DNA of 64,000 nucleotides from a bacterium 1XD42-54 (lineage in GTDB: Bacteria; Bacillota; Clostridia; Lachnospirales; Lachnospiraceae). The notes beneath the pieces are model-generated. The model ran no database searches and was not told the DNA's origin. It saw nothing but the letters and a program-made list of their open reading frames with translations. Made by a program: the position numbers and the translations under genes. The stretch covers positions 1 to 64,000 of the forward strand of contig RAZH01000010.1 in NCBI GenBank assembly GCA_003612585.1. Direction: 5' to 3'. Of the stretch, positions 8,076 through 17,153 are shown one piece after another. The first letter of the stretch is position 1, and every line of letters begins with the position of its first letter.

Positions 8076-8609
8076 ATGATGAACGTAAGAAAATTACAGC
8101 AGCAGGCCGCTGCGGGGGCAGATGAACTGCTGCGTATCAGCAATGATATGGATCAATACATCATTCCTTTATATAAAACTGCTCCAAAAGAAATATTCGA
8201 CATGCAGTGCAGGATTATGATCGGGCGCTGCGAGGGATTGGGCAAAAAGCTGCGCCAGATCCAGACGGATTTGGCGAATGCGAAGCGGAGGATGCAGACA
8301 GAGGAGACGGTTACCCGGCAGAGACAGTCTGATTTTGCGAATGATTTCGCAGACCCGGTGGATGTTTTGGCCGATGTCAGGATGGAAGAGACCAGAAAAA
8401 GTATCGTTTTGACAGCGCAGATCATCAGTCAGAATCTCCAACTGCTGGAGCAGAAGCAGGATCTGTTAAATGGCTTTCTGGCTCATTCGGATGAGATTCA
8501 CGTTCATTTAAAGGCTTCAGAGCAAATGCAGGATATAGCTGAAGTGACTCGGCTGGAAAGTACACTGAGAAGGGAGCTGCATTTATGCAGGACAGAAAAC
8601 AAAAAATAA
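8076..8609 (+). CDS. Coiled-coil protein, first gene of VWA operon
   Basis: About 177 residues, soluble, nearly all helical with heptad-like stretches (KKLRQIQTDLANAKRRMQTE; LQLLEQKQDLLNGFL). No known catalytic motif. The start is uncertain: ATG 8076 or 8079 or GTG 8064; no clear ribosome site is present, and the promoter at 8016-8043 leaves a short leader. The 3' end overlaps the next gene by 25 bases, implying coupled translation. The partner genes are a membrane coiled-coil protein and a VWA lipoprotein, which suggests a cytoplasmic subunit of an envelope complex. Function unknown. Confidence 0.65.
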   Translation: MMNVRKLQQQAAAGADELLRISNDMDQYIIPLYKTAPKEIFDMQCRIMIGRCEGLGKKLRQIQTDLANAKRRMQTEETVTRQRQSDFANDFADPVDVLADVRMEETRKSIVLTAQIISQNLQLLEQKQDLLNGFLAHSDEIHVHLKASEQMQDIAEVTRLESTLRRELHLCRTENKK

Positions 8610-9379
8610 AGGGTATTTATGTGATACTTATCATAGGGCTGTTTGCAGCAGCGTGTGTTTACCTGCATTTGCAGACAGACAGTATTATTATCCGGAACGG
8701 AATCCGCTTTTACCGCAAGCTTCGGACGGGCGTTCTTTCAGTCGGGGGTATTCTCAGTGTTCTTATGCTTGTTCTGTACGGCGTGGAATGGAGACGGAGA
8801 CAGATCTGGCAAAAGGAAAAAGATGAAAAGACGGCCCAGATGGAGGTCAGAAAAGAAGAGATGCTCAGAGAGCAGGAAAAGCATAAAGAGGTTTTGTCAG
8901 TTTCCAAGAAAATGGATGCGCAGAAAATTCAGGAATTGTTGCTGGAAAACGCGGCTGAAAAGTGGCACGGTCTGTCACAGCAGCTGCTGCAGATTCGGAT
9001 GCAGATGAATATCATGGATGAGTATGAGGAAAAGCTTTCGCATCTGTTAGATGTAAACGGGGCAGCGGCGCTTGCCAACACGGAAGATGTTCTGGACCGC
9101 GTAGAACAGTATCTCTGCAAAAATGTAAGAAAAGTATTGAATTATATGGATGTGGCGGACAATGACAGCGATGAGGCTGTCCGTCAGGTGGAGCGGAGAT
9201 TGCAGATTTGCCATGAAGAAGGGCAGAAGCAGCTTCAGCAGGTACAGGAGTTTCTGTTTGCGCTTGCGGAGTTTTTGAACAAGCAGGGAGAAGATGATAA
9301 CAGCATGGAAATGCTGGAAATTTATAAATCTACAATTCTGTCTTCAATTGAAAGCGAGATGAAAGATCCGGATGCTTAA
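8585..9379 (+). CDS. Membrane-anchored coiled-coil protein
   Basis: A 264-residue protein with two N-terminal membrane helices (about residues 10-27, IYVILIIGLFAAACVYLHL, and about 47-66, VLSVGGILSVLMLVLYGV). A long, highly charged cytoplasmic coiled coil follows (about 70-260). AAGGGAG lies about 8 bases before ATG 8585, which overlaps the upstream gene. The size and layout resemble structural proteins found with TelA/XpaC-type tellurite-resistance operons, but I see no sequence motif that proves membership. It probably links the soluble coiled-coil protein to the membrane next to the VWA lipoprotein. Confidence 0.65.
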   Translation: MQDRKQKIKGIYVILIIGLFAAACVYLHLQTDSIIIRNGIRFYRKLRTGVLSVGGILSVLMLVLYGVEWRRRQIWQKEKDEKTAQMEVRKEEMLREQEKHKEVLSVSKKMDAQKIQELLLENAAEKWHGLSQQLLQIRMQMNIMDEYEEKLSHLLDVNGAAALANTEDVLDRVEQYLCKNVRKVLNYMDVADNDSDEAVRQVERRLQICHEEGQKQLQQVQEFLFALAEFLNKQGEDDNSMEMLEIYKSTILSSIESEMKDPDA

Positions 9380-9436
9380 GGATTGAATGGACACAGCAAT
9401 GGTCGGCGAAGGGCTGACAGGAAAGAGGGAAACAGT

Positions 9437-11131
9437 ATGAGAAAGAACAAGAAGAGCAGGTGGCTTTGTCTGCTGGCAGTGGGGGCAATGTTTCTTTGGG
9501 GATGTTCGGATGAGCAGCCGGTCAGGACTGAGAGAGAGAACAGCCAGAGGTCGATGAGCTATGAGGATGCCACAGCGGAAATAAGTTCTCTGTTGAAAAA
9601 AGTTGAGACCTACACGGTACAAAAACCTGTCCTTGATATTTACTCGGATGATGTATCAGAGGCAGAGGCGCTTGCAGATATTGATACGTTTCCGATCACG
9701 GTGAGCGGGGATGGAGCGATTGATATTGAGATTGCGGCAGCGACAGAACTTTCTTCTGACGCGCCGGACGACTGGATCAACATGGTTGCCAGAGATTTCA
9801 ACAAGTCCGGACAGACCGTGAATGGGAAAAAGGTTACGGTTTCTGTCAGGAAAATGGCTTCGGGCGAAGTTGTCACATACATTAATGCCGGTGTTTACCA
9901 TCCGCATGTTTTCATTCCATCGAACGATGCATGGGGTAAAATGCTGAAATCATCAGGGGTCGGGGTCAGTCAGATTGAAGAGCGTATTGCAGGAAATACA
10001 GGCGGAATTCTGATCAAGAAAGATATCTATGATAAGTTTGTTGAGAAGTATAAGGATCCAACCGTGGCAAATGTGCTGGAGGCTACGCTTGCAGGTGATC
10101 TGACATTTGCATATACGAATCCGTATACTTCCAGTACAGGTCTGAATATCCTGACTGCCATGCTGAAAGCATTTGATGACAGCAATCCATTATCTGATAA
10201 GGCACAGGAAAAGTTGCTGGAGTATCAGAAAGATTCTCCTCCTGTAGCATACACGACAGGCGTGCTCCGCAATCAGGCTTCGAAAGGTATTATCAATGCC
10301 ATGGTAATGGAAGAACAGGCCTATATCAATACGCCGGAGCTCGTGAATTATGAGTATATTCCAGCCGGTATCCGTCACGATCATCCGGTGTACACGTTTG
10401 ATTACTGTACGGAAGAGGAGCAGGAGGCAGCTGCGCTGTTTGCTGCATACTGTCTGACGGAAGAAAATCAGAAAATGGCGACTGAAAAAGGTTTCAACCG
10501 TCATGACGATTACGTTTCACAGGATCCGGGACTGGATGGGACAGGATATCTGACGGCTCAGAAGGTATGGAAGAAAAACAAGAGCGGCGGTAAGCCGATT
10601 ATCGCGGTGTTTGTTGCAGATATTTCCGGCTCAATGGGAGGAGCTCCGCTGAATTCTCTGAAGGCATCCCTGATCAGTGCTTCCTCGTATATTGGCTCAG
10701 ACCATTACGTAGGACTTGTCAGCTATGCCAGCGATGTGACGATCAATCTGCCTATTGCACAGTTTGATGCGACACAGAAGGCTTATTTCTCCGGTGAAGT
10801 GAAAAACTTATCGGATGGCGGCGGCACAGCGACGTATGATGCGGTGCTGGTAGCGTTGGATATGCTTGCCGAGAAGGCAAAAGAGGTGCCGGATGCGAAG
10901 CTTATGCTGTTTGTCTTATCGGACGGCCAGCAGAACGAAGGCTACAGCCTGAATCGGATCACGTCGATCGTAGAAGGAATGAAAGTGCCGGTGTATACGA
11001 TTGGATACAATTATAATGACACCAATGGAGAATTGAATAAACTGTCTGATATTAATGAGGTGGCTATGTTGAACGCGACGAGTGATGATATCGCAAATCA
11101 GTTGCGTAATCTCTTTAATGTGGCAGTATAG
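9437..11131 (+). CDS. Lipoprotein with binding-protein-like and VWA domains
   Basis: A 564-residue exported protein. The N-terminus is a lipoprotein signal (MRKNKKSRWLCLLAVGAMFL, then WGC lipobox; Cys about residue 23). Residues about 95-370 look like an extracellular substrate-binding protein fold of the molybdate/sulfate type (DWINMVARDFNKSG, PHVFIPSNDAWGKML, TFAYTNPYTSSTGLNI). Residues about 388-560 form a von Willebrand factor A domain with a complete MIDAS: DISGS (Asp about 395), the Thr of GGTATYDAV and the Asp of LSDGQQ. The GAAAGAGGG-type ribosome site favours ATG 9437. Such a fusion suggests metal-dependent protein or ligand binding at the cell surface rather than transport, as no permease or ATPase gene is near. 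Confidence 0.85.
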   Translation: MRKNKKSRWLCLLAVGAMFLWGCSDEQPVRTERENSQRSMSYEDATAEISSLLKKVETYTVQKPVLDIYSDDVSEAEALADIDTFPITVSGDGAIDIEIAAATELSSDAPDDWINMVARDFNKSGQTVNGKKVTVSVRKMASGEVVTYINAGVYHPHVFIPSNDAWGKMLKSSGVGVSQIEERIAGNTGGILIKKDIYDKFVEKYKDPTVANVLEATLAGDLTFAYTNPYTSSTGLNILTAMLKAFDDSNPLSDKAQEKLLEYQKDSPPVAYTTGVLRNQASKGIINAMVMEEQAYINTPELVNYEYIPAGIRHDHPVYTFDYCTEEEQEAAALFAAYCLTEENQKMATEKGFNRHDDYVSQDPGLDGTGYLTAQKVWKKNKSGGKPIIAVFVADISGSMGGAPLNSLKASLISASSYIGSDHYVGLVSYASDVTINLPIAQFDATQKAYFSGEVKNLSDGGGTATYDAVLVALDMLAEKAKEVPDAKLMLFVLSDGQQNEGYSLNRITSIVEGMKVPVYTIGYNYNDTNGELNKLSDINEVAMLNATSDDIANQLRNLFNVAV

Positions 11132-11192
11132 CAGGAACGGGTTAATTCAGGTAATACGGTCTGTTTTAAGCGATTGAACAACAACAAACGAT

Positions 11193-11240
11193 AAAGGGAT
11201 GCAAAATGTAATCTACAGGATTTGCATTTGCATCCTTTTT
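11193..11240 (+). terminator. Rho-independent terminator after the VWA operon
   Basis: GGATGCAAA (11197-11205) pairs with TTTGCATCC (11227-11235), followed by a run of five T; flanking A and T bases extend the stem. Confidence 0.8.
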
Positions 11241-11319
11241 GTTTTGTCCGTATGGGCGGAAAATTTTACTGGAATCAAGATAACATATTTGAACACAAAT
11301 TTGATGATTGGGAATTGAT

Positions 11320-12360
11320 ATGGAAAATGGAAATGAAAAAAGACGGAACACTCAAGAGAGGCCGGAACAGCCGATAGAAATTCGGCGGGCAGAAGCAAGG
11401 CGCAAAAGAAGAAAAAGGGTTCAGCAGCAAAAAATGATATTGGGCCTGGCTTTGCTGTTTGTAGTAGCAGGAATGGCGCTTGTGGCGGTGAAATTTTCGA
11501 GCCGCAAGGCTGATACAGCGCAGAAAGACAATGTGTCGGATGAACATAATATTTTAAAGAATCCTGTTGATGCGGCAAATGTACTTTTGCAGCTGTCCGA
11601 GGCTGACAAGTATACAGGGGACCTGATACTGGTGAATTCAGAGTATCCGTATCATGTTGAGGAAAACAGCGCATCTGTGCAGCTGGTACGTGTGGAGGAG
11701 GCAAAGAGTGGAGGTTACACGGTTAGCTGGCCTGAGGTGCAGCTTGCCGGGAGGGTGATTGATCCGCTTGACCAGATGATTGCAGCTTGCGAGGCGGAAA
11801 CTGGGAGCTATCTAAGCGGTATTTCAAGTGCATACCGTTCTGTGGAGGAACAACAGGAGCTTTATGAGGAATATACCAACCAGTATGGCTTGGAATATGC
11901 CAGAGCTTATGTGGCCAATCCCGGCTACAGTGAACATCATACAGGATTGGCAATGGATCTTAGTATTTTTTATGAGGATGGCAGTGAGGGCAACTTTAGC
12001 AACAGCGCGGAAGCCGTGTGGTATGTAGACAATTCGTACCGTTTTGGATTTGTACTACGCTATCAGGCAAGTAAGACAGAGATCACAGGGATCAGTAATG
12101 AAGAGTGGCATTTCAGATATGTGGGTGTCCCGCATGCATACTATATGTATGAGCATGATTTATGTCTGGAGGAATATGTGGACTGGCTCCGGGAGAATAC
12201 CAGTGAATTGTCTCCAATTACACAGGTTTGCGGGGACGAGACATTCGAGATTTTCTTTACCATGAATACTTCGGTGTCATTGCCGGAGGGGAGTGAATAC
12301 CGTGTGTCCGGCAATAATGTGGATGGGTATGTCATTGCTAATAAAACAATGGAACCATAG
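11320..12360 (+). CDS. VanY-family D-alanyl-D-alanine carboxypeptidase (M15B)
   Basis: A 346-residue protein with a basic cytoplasmic N-terminus (RRAEARRKRRKRV), one membrane anchor (about residues 40-60, ILGLALLFVVAGMALVAV) and an extracellular peptidase M15 domain. The zinc and catalytic motifs are present: SSAYRSVEEQ, SEHHTGLAMDLS (His and Asp ligands) and EEWHFRYVG (catalytic Glu and third His). It should trim the terminal D-Ala from peptidoglycan stem peptides. The roughly 60 residues after the domain (IFFTMNTSVSLPEGSEY) are not part of the core. TTG 11308 is an alternative start in the same frame; neither has a strong ribosome site. Confidence 0.88.
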   Translation: MENGNEKRRNTQERPEQPIEIRRAEARRKRRKRVQQQKMILGLALLFVVAGMALVAVKFSSRKADTAQKDNVSDEHNILKNPVDAANVLLQLSEADKYTGDLILVNSEYPYHVEENSASVQLVRVEEAKSGGYTVSWPEVQLAGRVIDPLDQMIAACEAETGSYLSGISSAYRSVEEQQELYEEYTNQYGLEYARAYVANPGYSEHHTGLAMDLSIFYEDGSEGNFSNSAEAVWYVDNSYRFGFVLRYQASKTEITGISNEEWHFRYVGVPHAYYMYEHDLCLEEYVDWLRENTSELSPITQVCGDETFEIFFTMNTSVSLPEGSEYRVSGNNVDGYVIANKTMEP

Positions 12361-12415
12361 GGTGACAGTGGTGATTTGTAATGTAGATTTTGCGTGCAAA
12401 TGCAGCGATAAGAGA

Positions 12416-12458
12416 GAAAAAAATGGAATCATCGCGGTATAAACTGGGCGATGATTCC
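12416..12458 (-). terminator. Terminator of the secreted repeat-protein gene
   Basis: On the minus strand GGAATCATCGC pairs with GCGATGATTCC (11 perfect base pairs, 12-base loop) and is followed by a run of T. It lies between two convergent genes. Confidence 0.8.
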
Positions 12459-12505
12459 GTATAAACTCAATACATTAAAACAATCTTGTGAAGAACTCAG
12501 TGGAT

Positions 12506-13273
12506 TTACGATATCTGACTCCAGGACGGAACATGGACCTTAAAGGTGACGGTTCCGTATGAGGAAGCACCTCTGGCTTTAATTCCGGAAAGCTGAACGG
12601 TGTAGGTACGGCCATTTCTCATGTTCGGAATGTAAAGTTCACATTCATCGTCGTCGATATCAATCAGATATCCTTTGCAGGTTTTGCCGGTGTTGTCTTT
12701 GATGGAACTGATTTTTGCATTTCTTTTCCAGTCTACCTTGGAGGCGAAAGAAACTTCGATTTCGTTATCCTCGTCATCAATCTCTATTTTTTTCACTTTT
12801 ACTTTTTGAGATTTTGGTTTTGGCGCAGGGACCGAGGCTTTGATGGTCAACTTGCGGTAGCCGGTCGTGCCGCGCTTTTTTATGCCGTTGATTGTAATCG
12901 TATAGGTGCGGCCCTCTTTAAGATTATAGATATTGATGTCACATTCGTCACTGTCTTTATCCGTTAAAAAGGCACGGTATGTTTTGCCTTTATTGTCCTT
13001 AACTGTAACCTTTGCGCCGCGTTTCCAGGTGACACGGGAGGAAAAGTCGACTTCAAGCTCAGCGGGACGAAGGGACTCCCGGTCTTCATAATCAGAGTTC
13101 TTGTCGTAAGTGACACGTTTGACTTTTATTTTATTTCCAGAGCCGGAAGTTTTGGCGCTGAATTTAAGGCGGGCGGAATCTGCCAGTACAGACTGTGGCA
13201 AAACACAGGACAGGATACAGATCATCAGTAATGTTAAAAGAAGTTTTGTACGCTGTTTTTTCATTGTATTCAT
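12506..13273 (-). CDS. Secreted protein with two tandem repeats
   Basis: A 255-residue exported protein. A classical signal peptide (KKQRTKLLLTLLMICILSCV, cleavage near VLADSA) is followed by two homologous units of about 85-90 residues. Each starts with a K-V-K-x-x-x strand, contains V-x-WKR-x-AK, D-x-x-GKT, DECx(I/L)xI and GRTYT, and ends with KA-VP or KVHVP. The units look like beta-sandwich modules similar to calcium- or wall-binding repeats, but I cannot name the family. GGAGG 7 bases upstream supports ATG 13273 rather than the upstream frame start. It is monocistronic and convergent with the VanY gene. Confidence 0.75.
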   Translation of the reverse strand: MNTMKKQRTKLLLTLLMICILSCVLPQSVLADSARLKFSAKTSGSGNKIKVKRVTYDKNSDYEDRESLRPAELEVDFSSRVTWKRGAKVTVKDNKGKTYRAFLTDKDSDECDINIYNLKEGRTYTITINGIKKRGTTGYRKLTIKASVPAPKPKSQKVKVKKIEIDDEDNEIEVSFASKVDWKRNAKISSIKDNTGKTCKGYLIDIDDDECELYIPNMRNGRTYTVQLSGIKARGASSYGTVTFKVHVPSWSQIS

Positions 13274-13412
13274 AAGTAATCCTCCATTTCCTACCAATTA
13301 TCTATGATATGGATTATACAGGAAAGCAGTATGGTATGTCAATAAAAAATATGGAAGATGTAGGGGGAATTTTGTGAAGCTTTCTCTTTGTTTTCCGATG
13401 GTGGCAGAATAT

Positions 13413-13441
13413 TTGACGGTGCGGTTGCGGCGTGTTAGAAT
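13413..13441 (+). promoter_or_regulatory. Promoter of azlCD
   Basis: TTGACG (13413-13418), a 17-base spacer and TAGAAT (13436-13441), about 70 bases before the azlC start. Confidence 0.6.
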
Positions 13442-13512
13442 AGATCTGTTCTGCGGGTAACATCTTTGTGTGGCAGATAACTTATGAGAAATGTGATTCG
13501 GAGGAAAGTTGT

Positions 13513-14223
13513 ATGAATCAGAGAATACGGCAGTTTCGATATGGATTAAAGGATGGTGTGCCGATTGGGCTGGGGTATCTGGCTGTTTCGTTTTCGTTTG
13601 GTATTATGGCTCGCAAAGCAGGGGTCAGTACGCTTGCGGCGGTTATTATGTCGCTTACGAATCTGACAAGCGCGGGGCAGTTTGCGGCTCTTGGGATTAT
13701 TGAGGCCGGGGCGCCTTTTGTGGAGATGGCGGCAGCACAGCTGATTATTAATTTGCGCTATTGCCTTATGTCCTGTTCCCTGTCACAGAAATTGGAAAAA
13801 GGAATGCCATTTCTGCATCGTTTTATGGTTTCTTATGGAGTCACGGATGAAATTTTTGGAGTGTCTGTTTGCAGGGAGGGGAGTTTGAGCCCTTTTTATA
13901 CATATGGCCTGATTTGTGTAGCAGTTCCAGGATGGACGTTTGGCACATTTCTCGGAGCAGTGTCAGGAGATCTTCTGCCAGCCCGGCTTTTAAGTGCGCT
14001 TGGCGTGGCGCTTTATGGAATGTTTCTTGCTGTTGTGATTCCTCCGGCGCGAGAAAGCCGGATACTTGCCGGTATCATTCTGGTGTCTATGGGGGCCAGT
14101 TTTGTGTTTTCAGTCGTTCCGTTGCTGAAAGATATATCGTCGGGTTTCAGGATTATTATTTTAACAGTACTGATTGCGGGGGTGGCGGCATCACTTTTTC
14201 CGGTAAAAGAGGAGAAGGGATAA
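13513..14223 (+). CDS. azlC: Branched-chain amino acid exporter large subunit AzlC
   Basis: A 236-residue inner-membrane protein of the AzlC/BrnF (LIV-E) family. The family signature is clear: GVPIGLGYLAVSFSFGIMA near the N-terminus, then SLTNLTSAGQFAALGII and AAQLIINLRYCLMSCSLSQ, with several membrane helices. With AzlD it exports branched-chain amino acids and toxic analogues such as azaleucine. GGAGG upstream of ATG 13513 decides the start over the longer frame. azlD follows after a gap of about 50 bases, and a standard promoter lies just upstream, so the pair forms its own operon. Confidence 0.93.
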   Translation: MNQRIRQFRYGLKDGVPIGLGYLAVSFSFGIMARKAGVSTLAAVIMSLTNLTSAGQFAALGIIEAGAPFVEMAAAQLIINLRYCLMSCSLSQKLEKGMPFLHRFMVSYGVTDEIFGVSVCREGSLSPFYTYGLICVAVPGWTFGTFLGAVSGDLLPARLLSALGVALYGMFLAVVIPPARESRILAGIILVSMGASFVFSVVPLLKDISSGFRIIILTVLIAGVAASLFPVKEEKG

Positions 14224-14276
14224 CCGGTAAGAAGGTAGAGATGTTGAATGAAAGAGGATGGAGGATTTGAGCTGAA

Positions 14277-14588
14277 ATGGAGCGTAATGTTTATCTGTAT
14301 ATTCTGGTAATGGCGGGTGTGACGTATCTGATACGAATGCTTCCGCTGACTTTAATACGAAAGGAAATTAAGAATCCGTGGGTGAGATCCTTTCTGTATT
14401 ATGTTCCGTATGTGACGCTGTCTGTCATGATTTTTCCGGCTATTTTGACAGCAACTGCAAGTATATGGTCCGGTGCGGCGGCACTTGTGGTTGGGAGTAT
14501 TTTGGCGTACTGCAAAAAGAGTCTGTTTCAGGTGTCGATTGTGTCGTGTGCCGTTGTTTTTTGCATGGAATGGATTCTTCCTGTCTGA
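14277..14588 (+). CDS. azlD: Branched-chain amino acid exporter small subunit AzlD
   Basis: A 103-residue membrane protein with three to four hydrophobic segments and the AzlD/BrnE opening (LYILVMAGVTYLIRMLPLTL). It is the small partner of AzlC and follows it in the same operon. Its length is normal for the family. The ribosome site is weak (GAGCTGAA), consistent with translation coupled to azlC. Confidence 0.92.
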   Translation: MERNVYLYILVMAGVTYLIRMLPLTLIRKEIKNPWVRSFLYYVPYVTLSVMIFPAILTATASIWSGAAALVVGSILAYCKKSLFQVSIVSCAVVFCMEWILPV

Positions 14589-14736
14589 ATCTAAAATATG
14601 AATGAATAGAATTTTTATTATTAATTATACAAATTTTTGATTTCCTGTTATACTGTATACAGGACAACTGCCTATAAGTTGCCAGATGATCACAGCGTTT
14701 TGCAGTTGCCTAATATTTTTGACATAAGAGGTGTTT

Positions 14737-16167
14737 ATGGGGGTTTTTCAAGTATTTTATAACCTGATTCGTGCGCTTTATGATTTTATGTGGGGGGATT
14801 TGATTACCGTTCCGCTTCCGGGAGGCGGAAGTGCCGGGCTGTCTTTGCTGGTTTTGATTCTTGTTCCGGTTGGAATTTTTTTCACAATTCGGACAGGCTT
14901 TGTGCTGATTCGGATGTTTCCAGATATACTGCGGATCTCGGCAGAAAGACGCAGGCAGACGGAAAAAGGAAGTATCTCCGGAATTCAGGCGCTGATTGTA
15001 TCTACGGCTACCAGAGTAGGTATGGGAAACCTGGTGGGTGTGGTGGCAGCTATTTCGGCAGGTGGCGCAGGTGCAGTGTTCTGGATGTGGCTGATGGCGC
15101 TGCTTGGTTCTTCCACAGCATTTGCTGAGGCAACCCTGGCACAGATATACAAAGAGAAAGATCCTCTGTATGGCGGGTATCGCGGTGGTCCGGCGTACTA
15201 TATTCATGCATTTATGATGCGCAGAAGAGAAAAGCGGGGCAAAAATGCAAGAAGGCGCAGTATCATTGCAGCAATGTTTGCAATTTCAGGGCTGATCTGT
15301 TGGTGTGGCATCAGCCAGGTAATCAGCAATTCTGTGACTTCAGCAATGGATAATGCGTTTGAGATTCCGCCGCTTTATACGACGATTGCATTGGTTTTAG
15401 CGTCAGCGATTATTGTTCTGAGAAAAAATGCAACAGTAAAAGTGCTTGATGTGGTGGTGCCAATTATGGCAGGCTGTTATTTACTGATGACGGTCATTGT
15501 GATCGTGAAAAACGGAGGCGCTCTGCCATCTGTATTTGAACGGATTTTTTCAGAAGCATTTGGTTTGCGGCAGGTGGCAGCAGGCGGTTTTGGCGCGGTG
15601 CTGATGAATGGCGTAAAGCGTGGTCTGTTTTCGAATGAAGCAGGTTCCGGTTCTGCGCCGTGTGCGGCGGCAGCAGCGGATGTCAGCCATCCGGCTAAGG
15701 CAGGCCTTTTACAGGCATTTGGTGTGTTTATTGATACGATTGTGATTTGCAGCTGTTCTGCGATGATCATGCTGCTGGCTCCGGCAGAGCGGATTGCTGA
15801 TTTGGCTGGCATGGATCTGCTTCAGGAAGCAATGCGTTTCCACTTCGGAAGTTTTGGTGTAATTTTTATTGCTGTGATTTTGTTGCTGTTCAGTTTTTCT
15901 ACGTTTATCGGTATTTTGTTTTACGCAAGATCCAATGTTTCATATCTCTTTGGGGATAACTGGCTTTCACAGACATTTTATAAATTGTTGGCACTTGTGA
16001 TGCTGTTTATCGGCGGCCTGGCTGCTTACACTTTTGTGTGGGATCTCGGTGATGTTGGCATTGGGTTGATGACAGTATTTAACATGGTAGCGCTGCTGCC
16101 TCTGTCAGGAGAGGCATTCCAGGCATTGAAGGATTATGAACAGATGCACAGGGGAAACAGGCAGTAG
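14737..16167 (+). CDS. AGCS-family sodium:alanine/glycine symporter
   Basis: A 476-residue membrane transporter. Family motifs are visible: the N-terminal G-x-F-F-T-I-R-T-G segment (VPVGIFFTIRTGFVLIRMFP), SGIQALIVSTATRVGMGNLVGV, the GPAYYI motif and the NEAGSGSAPCAAAAADVSHP signature. About 10-11 membrane helices fit the length. It takes up alanine or glycine with Na+ (some family members carry glutamine). ATG 14737 has AGAGG 5 bases upstream; GTG 14731 is possible. It is followed by a strong terminator, so it is transcribed alone. Confidence 0.93.
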   Translation: MGVFQVFYNLIRALYDFMWGDLITVPLPGGGSAGLSLLVLILVPVGIFFTIRTGFVLIRMFPDILRISAERRRQTEKGSISGIQALIVSTATRVGMGNLVGVVAAISAGGAGAVFWMWLMALLGSSTAFAEATLAQIYKEKDPLYGGYRGGPAYYIHAFMMRRREKRGKNARRRSIIAAMFAISGLICWCGISQVISNSVTSAMDNAFEIPPLYTTIALVLASAIIVLRKNATVKVLDVVVPIMAGCYLLMTVIVIVKNGGALPSVFERIFSEAFGLRQVAAGGFGAVLMNGVKRGLFSNEAGSGSAPCAAAAADVSHPAKAGLLQAFGVFIDTIVICSCSAMIMLLAPAERIADLAGMDLLQEAMRFHFGSFGVIFIAVILLLFSFSTFIGILFYARSNVSYLFGDNWLSQTFYKLLALVMLFIGGLAAYTFVWDLGDVGIGLMTVFNMVALLPLSGEAFQALKDYEQMHRGNRQ

Positions 16168-16233
16168 AAACAGACATTGTGAGGAGTGATAAGGGTTACT
16201 CCGGACAGAAACAGATTAAAAATAAAAGTGAAG

Positions 16234-16272
16234 AAAGCCGCTGTATGAATTGAAACGTACAGCGGCTTTTTT
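16234..16272 (+). terminator. Rho-independent terminator after the AGCS gene
   Basis: AAAGCCGCTGTA pairs with TACAGCGGCTTT (12 base pairs, 12-base loop) and is followed by TTT. Confidence 0.9.
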
Positions 16273-16402
16273 GGGTCTGAATGGGGGATTTTCCATGGTA
16301 GAGTTCGCCTGTTTTCACAGAATGTTCAAACTGTTTTCAGCTACATTTCAGGTTGCCATTTTATACTTATTGAAACGATAAAACAGGAAAGGAGTAGAGC
16401 GT

Positions 16403-17092
16403 ATGGATGTTTCAGGACAGTACCGGCATGAGTTGAAATATGAGATTGACTATGCGGCGTATCTTCCGCTTCGGCAGCGGCTTCGCAGTGTCATGAATCC
16501 GGACAGGCATGTCGGAGCCGATGGAAAGTACCGTATTCGCAGCATTTATTTTGATAATTTAAACGATAAAGCGCTGCGTGAAAAAATAGATGGAGCCGCA
16601 AAACGTGAAAAGTTTCGGATTCGCTATTATAATGATGACTTTTCGTATATCATGCTGGAAAAGAAAATGAAGGATGGAAATCTCTGCATGAAGATTGATG
16701 CGCCGCTTACAAAAAAGGAGTATGATGCTCTGCTGGCGGGAGAGATTTTGTGGATGGCGTGTCATCCATCCCCATTGATCCGGGAGATGTATGCGAAAAT
16801 GAAATACCAGCTTTTGCGGCCGCGCGTGATGGTTTCGTATCTTCGGGAACCTTATATTTACCGTGCAGGAAATGTGCGTATTACGTTTGATTCGGATATC
16901 CGGACGAGTCTTTATCATCAGAATTTTCTGGAAGAGCGGCATGATATCCGGGCAACGGATGCACCTCAGACAATAATCCTGGAAGTAAAATATGACAGTT
17001 TTCTTCCAGAGGTTATTGCACATCTGATTCAGAGCGAGGGAGTGCGGCAGCAGGCTTTTTCAAAATATGCTGCTTGTAGGCGATTTGGATAA
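16403..17092 (+). CDS. VTC-domain polyphosphate polymerase-like protein
   Basis: A 229-residue soluble protein covering a whole VTC domain (the CYTH-related tunnel fold that polymerises polyphosphate from ATP in yeast Vtc4). Typical features are the opening RHELKYEID, the strand KYRIRSIYFDN, basic tunnel strands KREKFRIRYY and IMLEKKMKDGNLCMK, the central RPRVMVSYLREPY, and ILEVKYDSFLP near the end. A strong AAAGGAG site supports ATG 16403. It is first of three genes (VTC, DUF4956, CotH), a combination that recurs in Firmicutes. Bacterial VTC substrates are not firmly known, so polyphosphate synthesis is an inference from the fold. Confidence 0.88.
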   Translation: MDVSGQYRHELKYEIDYAAYLPLRQRLRSVMNPDRHVGADGKYRIRSIYFDNLNDKALREKIDGAAKREKFRIRYYNDDFSYIMLEKKMKDGNLCMKIDAPLTKKEYDALLAGEILWMACHPSPLIREMYAKMKYQLLRPRVMVSYLREPYIYRAGNVRITFDSDIRTSLYHQNFLEERHDIRATDAPQTIILEVKYDSFLPEVIAHLIQSEGVRQQAFSKYAACRRFG

Positions 17093-17153
17093 TGAAAAAT
17101 AGATCGTTTGCAGGCAAATTCGATTTATTACTTAGGCAGGAGGCGTTAAAGTT

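Noticed and set aside
7048-8441. Several minus-strand frames of 76-144 codons
   Set aside because: All are antisense to the GGDEF and coiled-coil genes and have no start signals.
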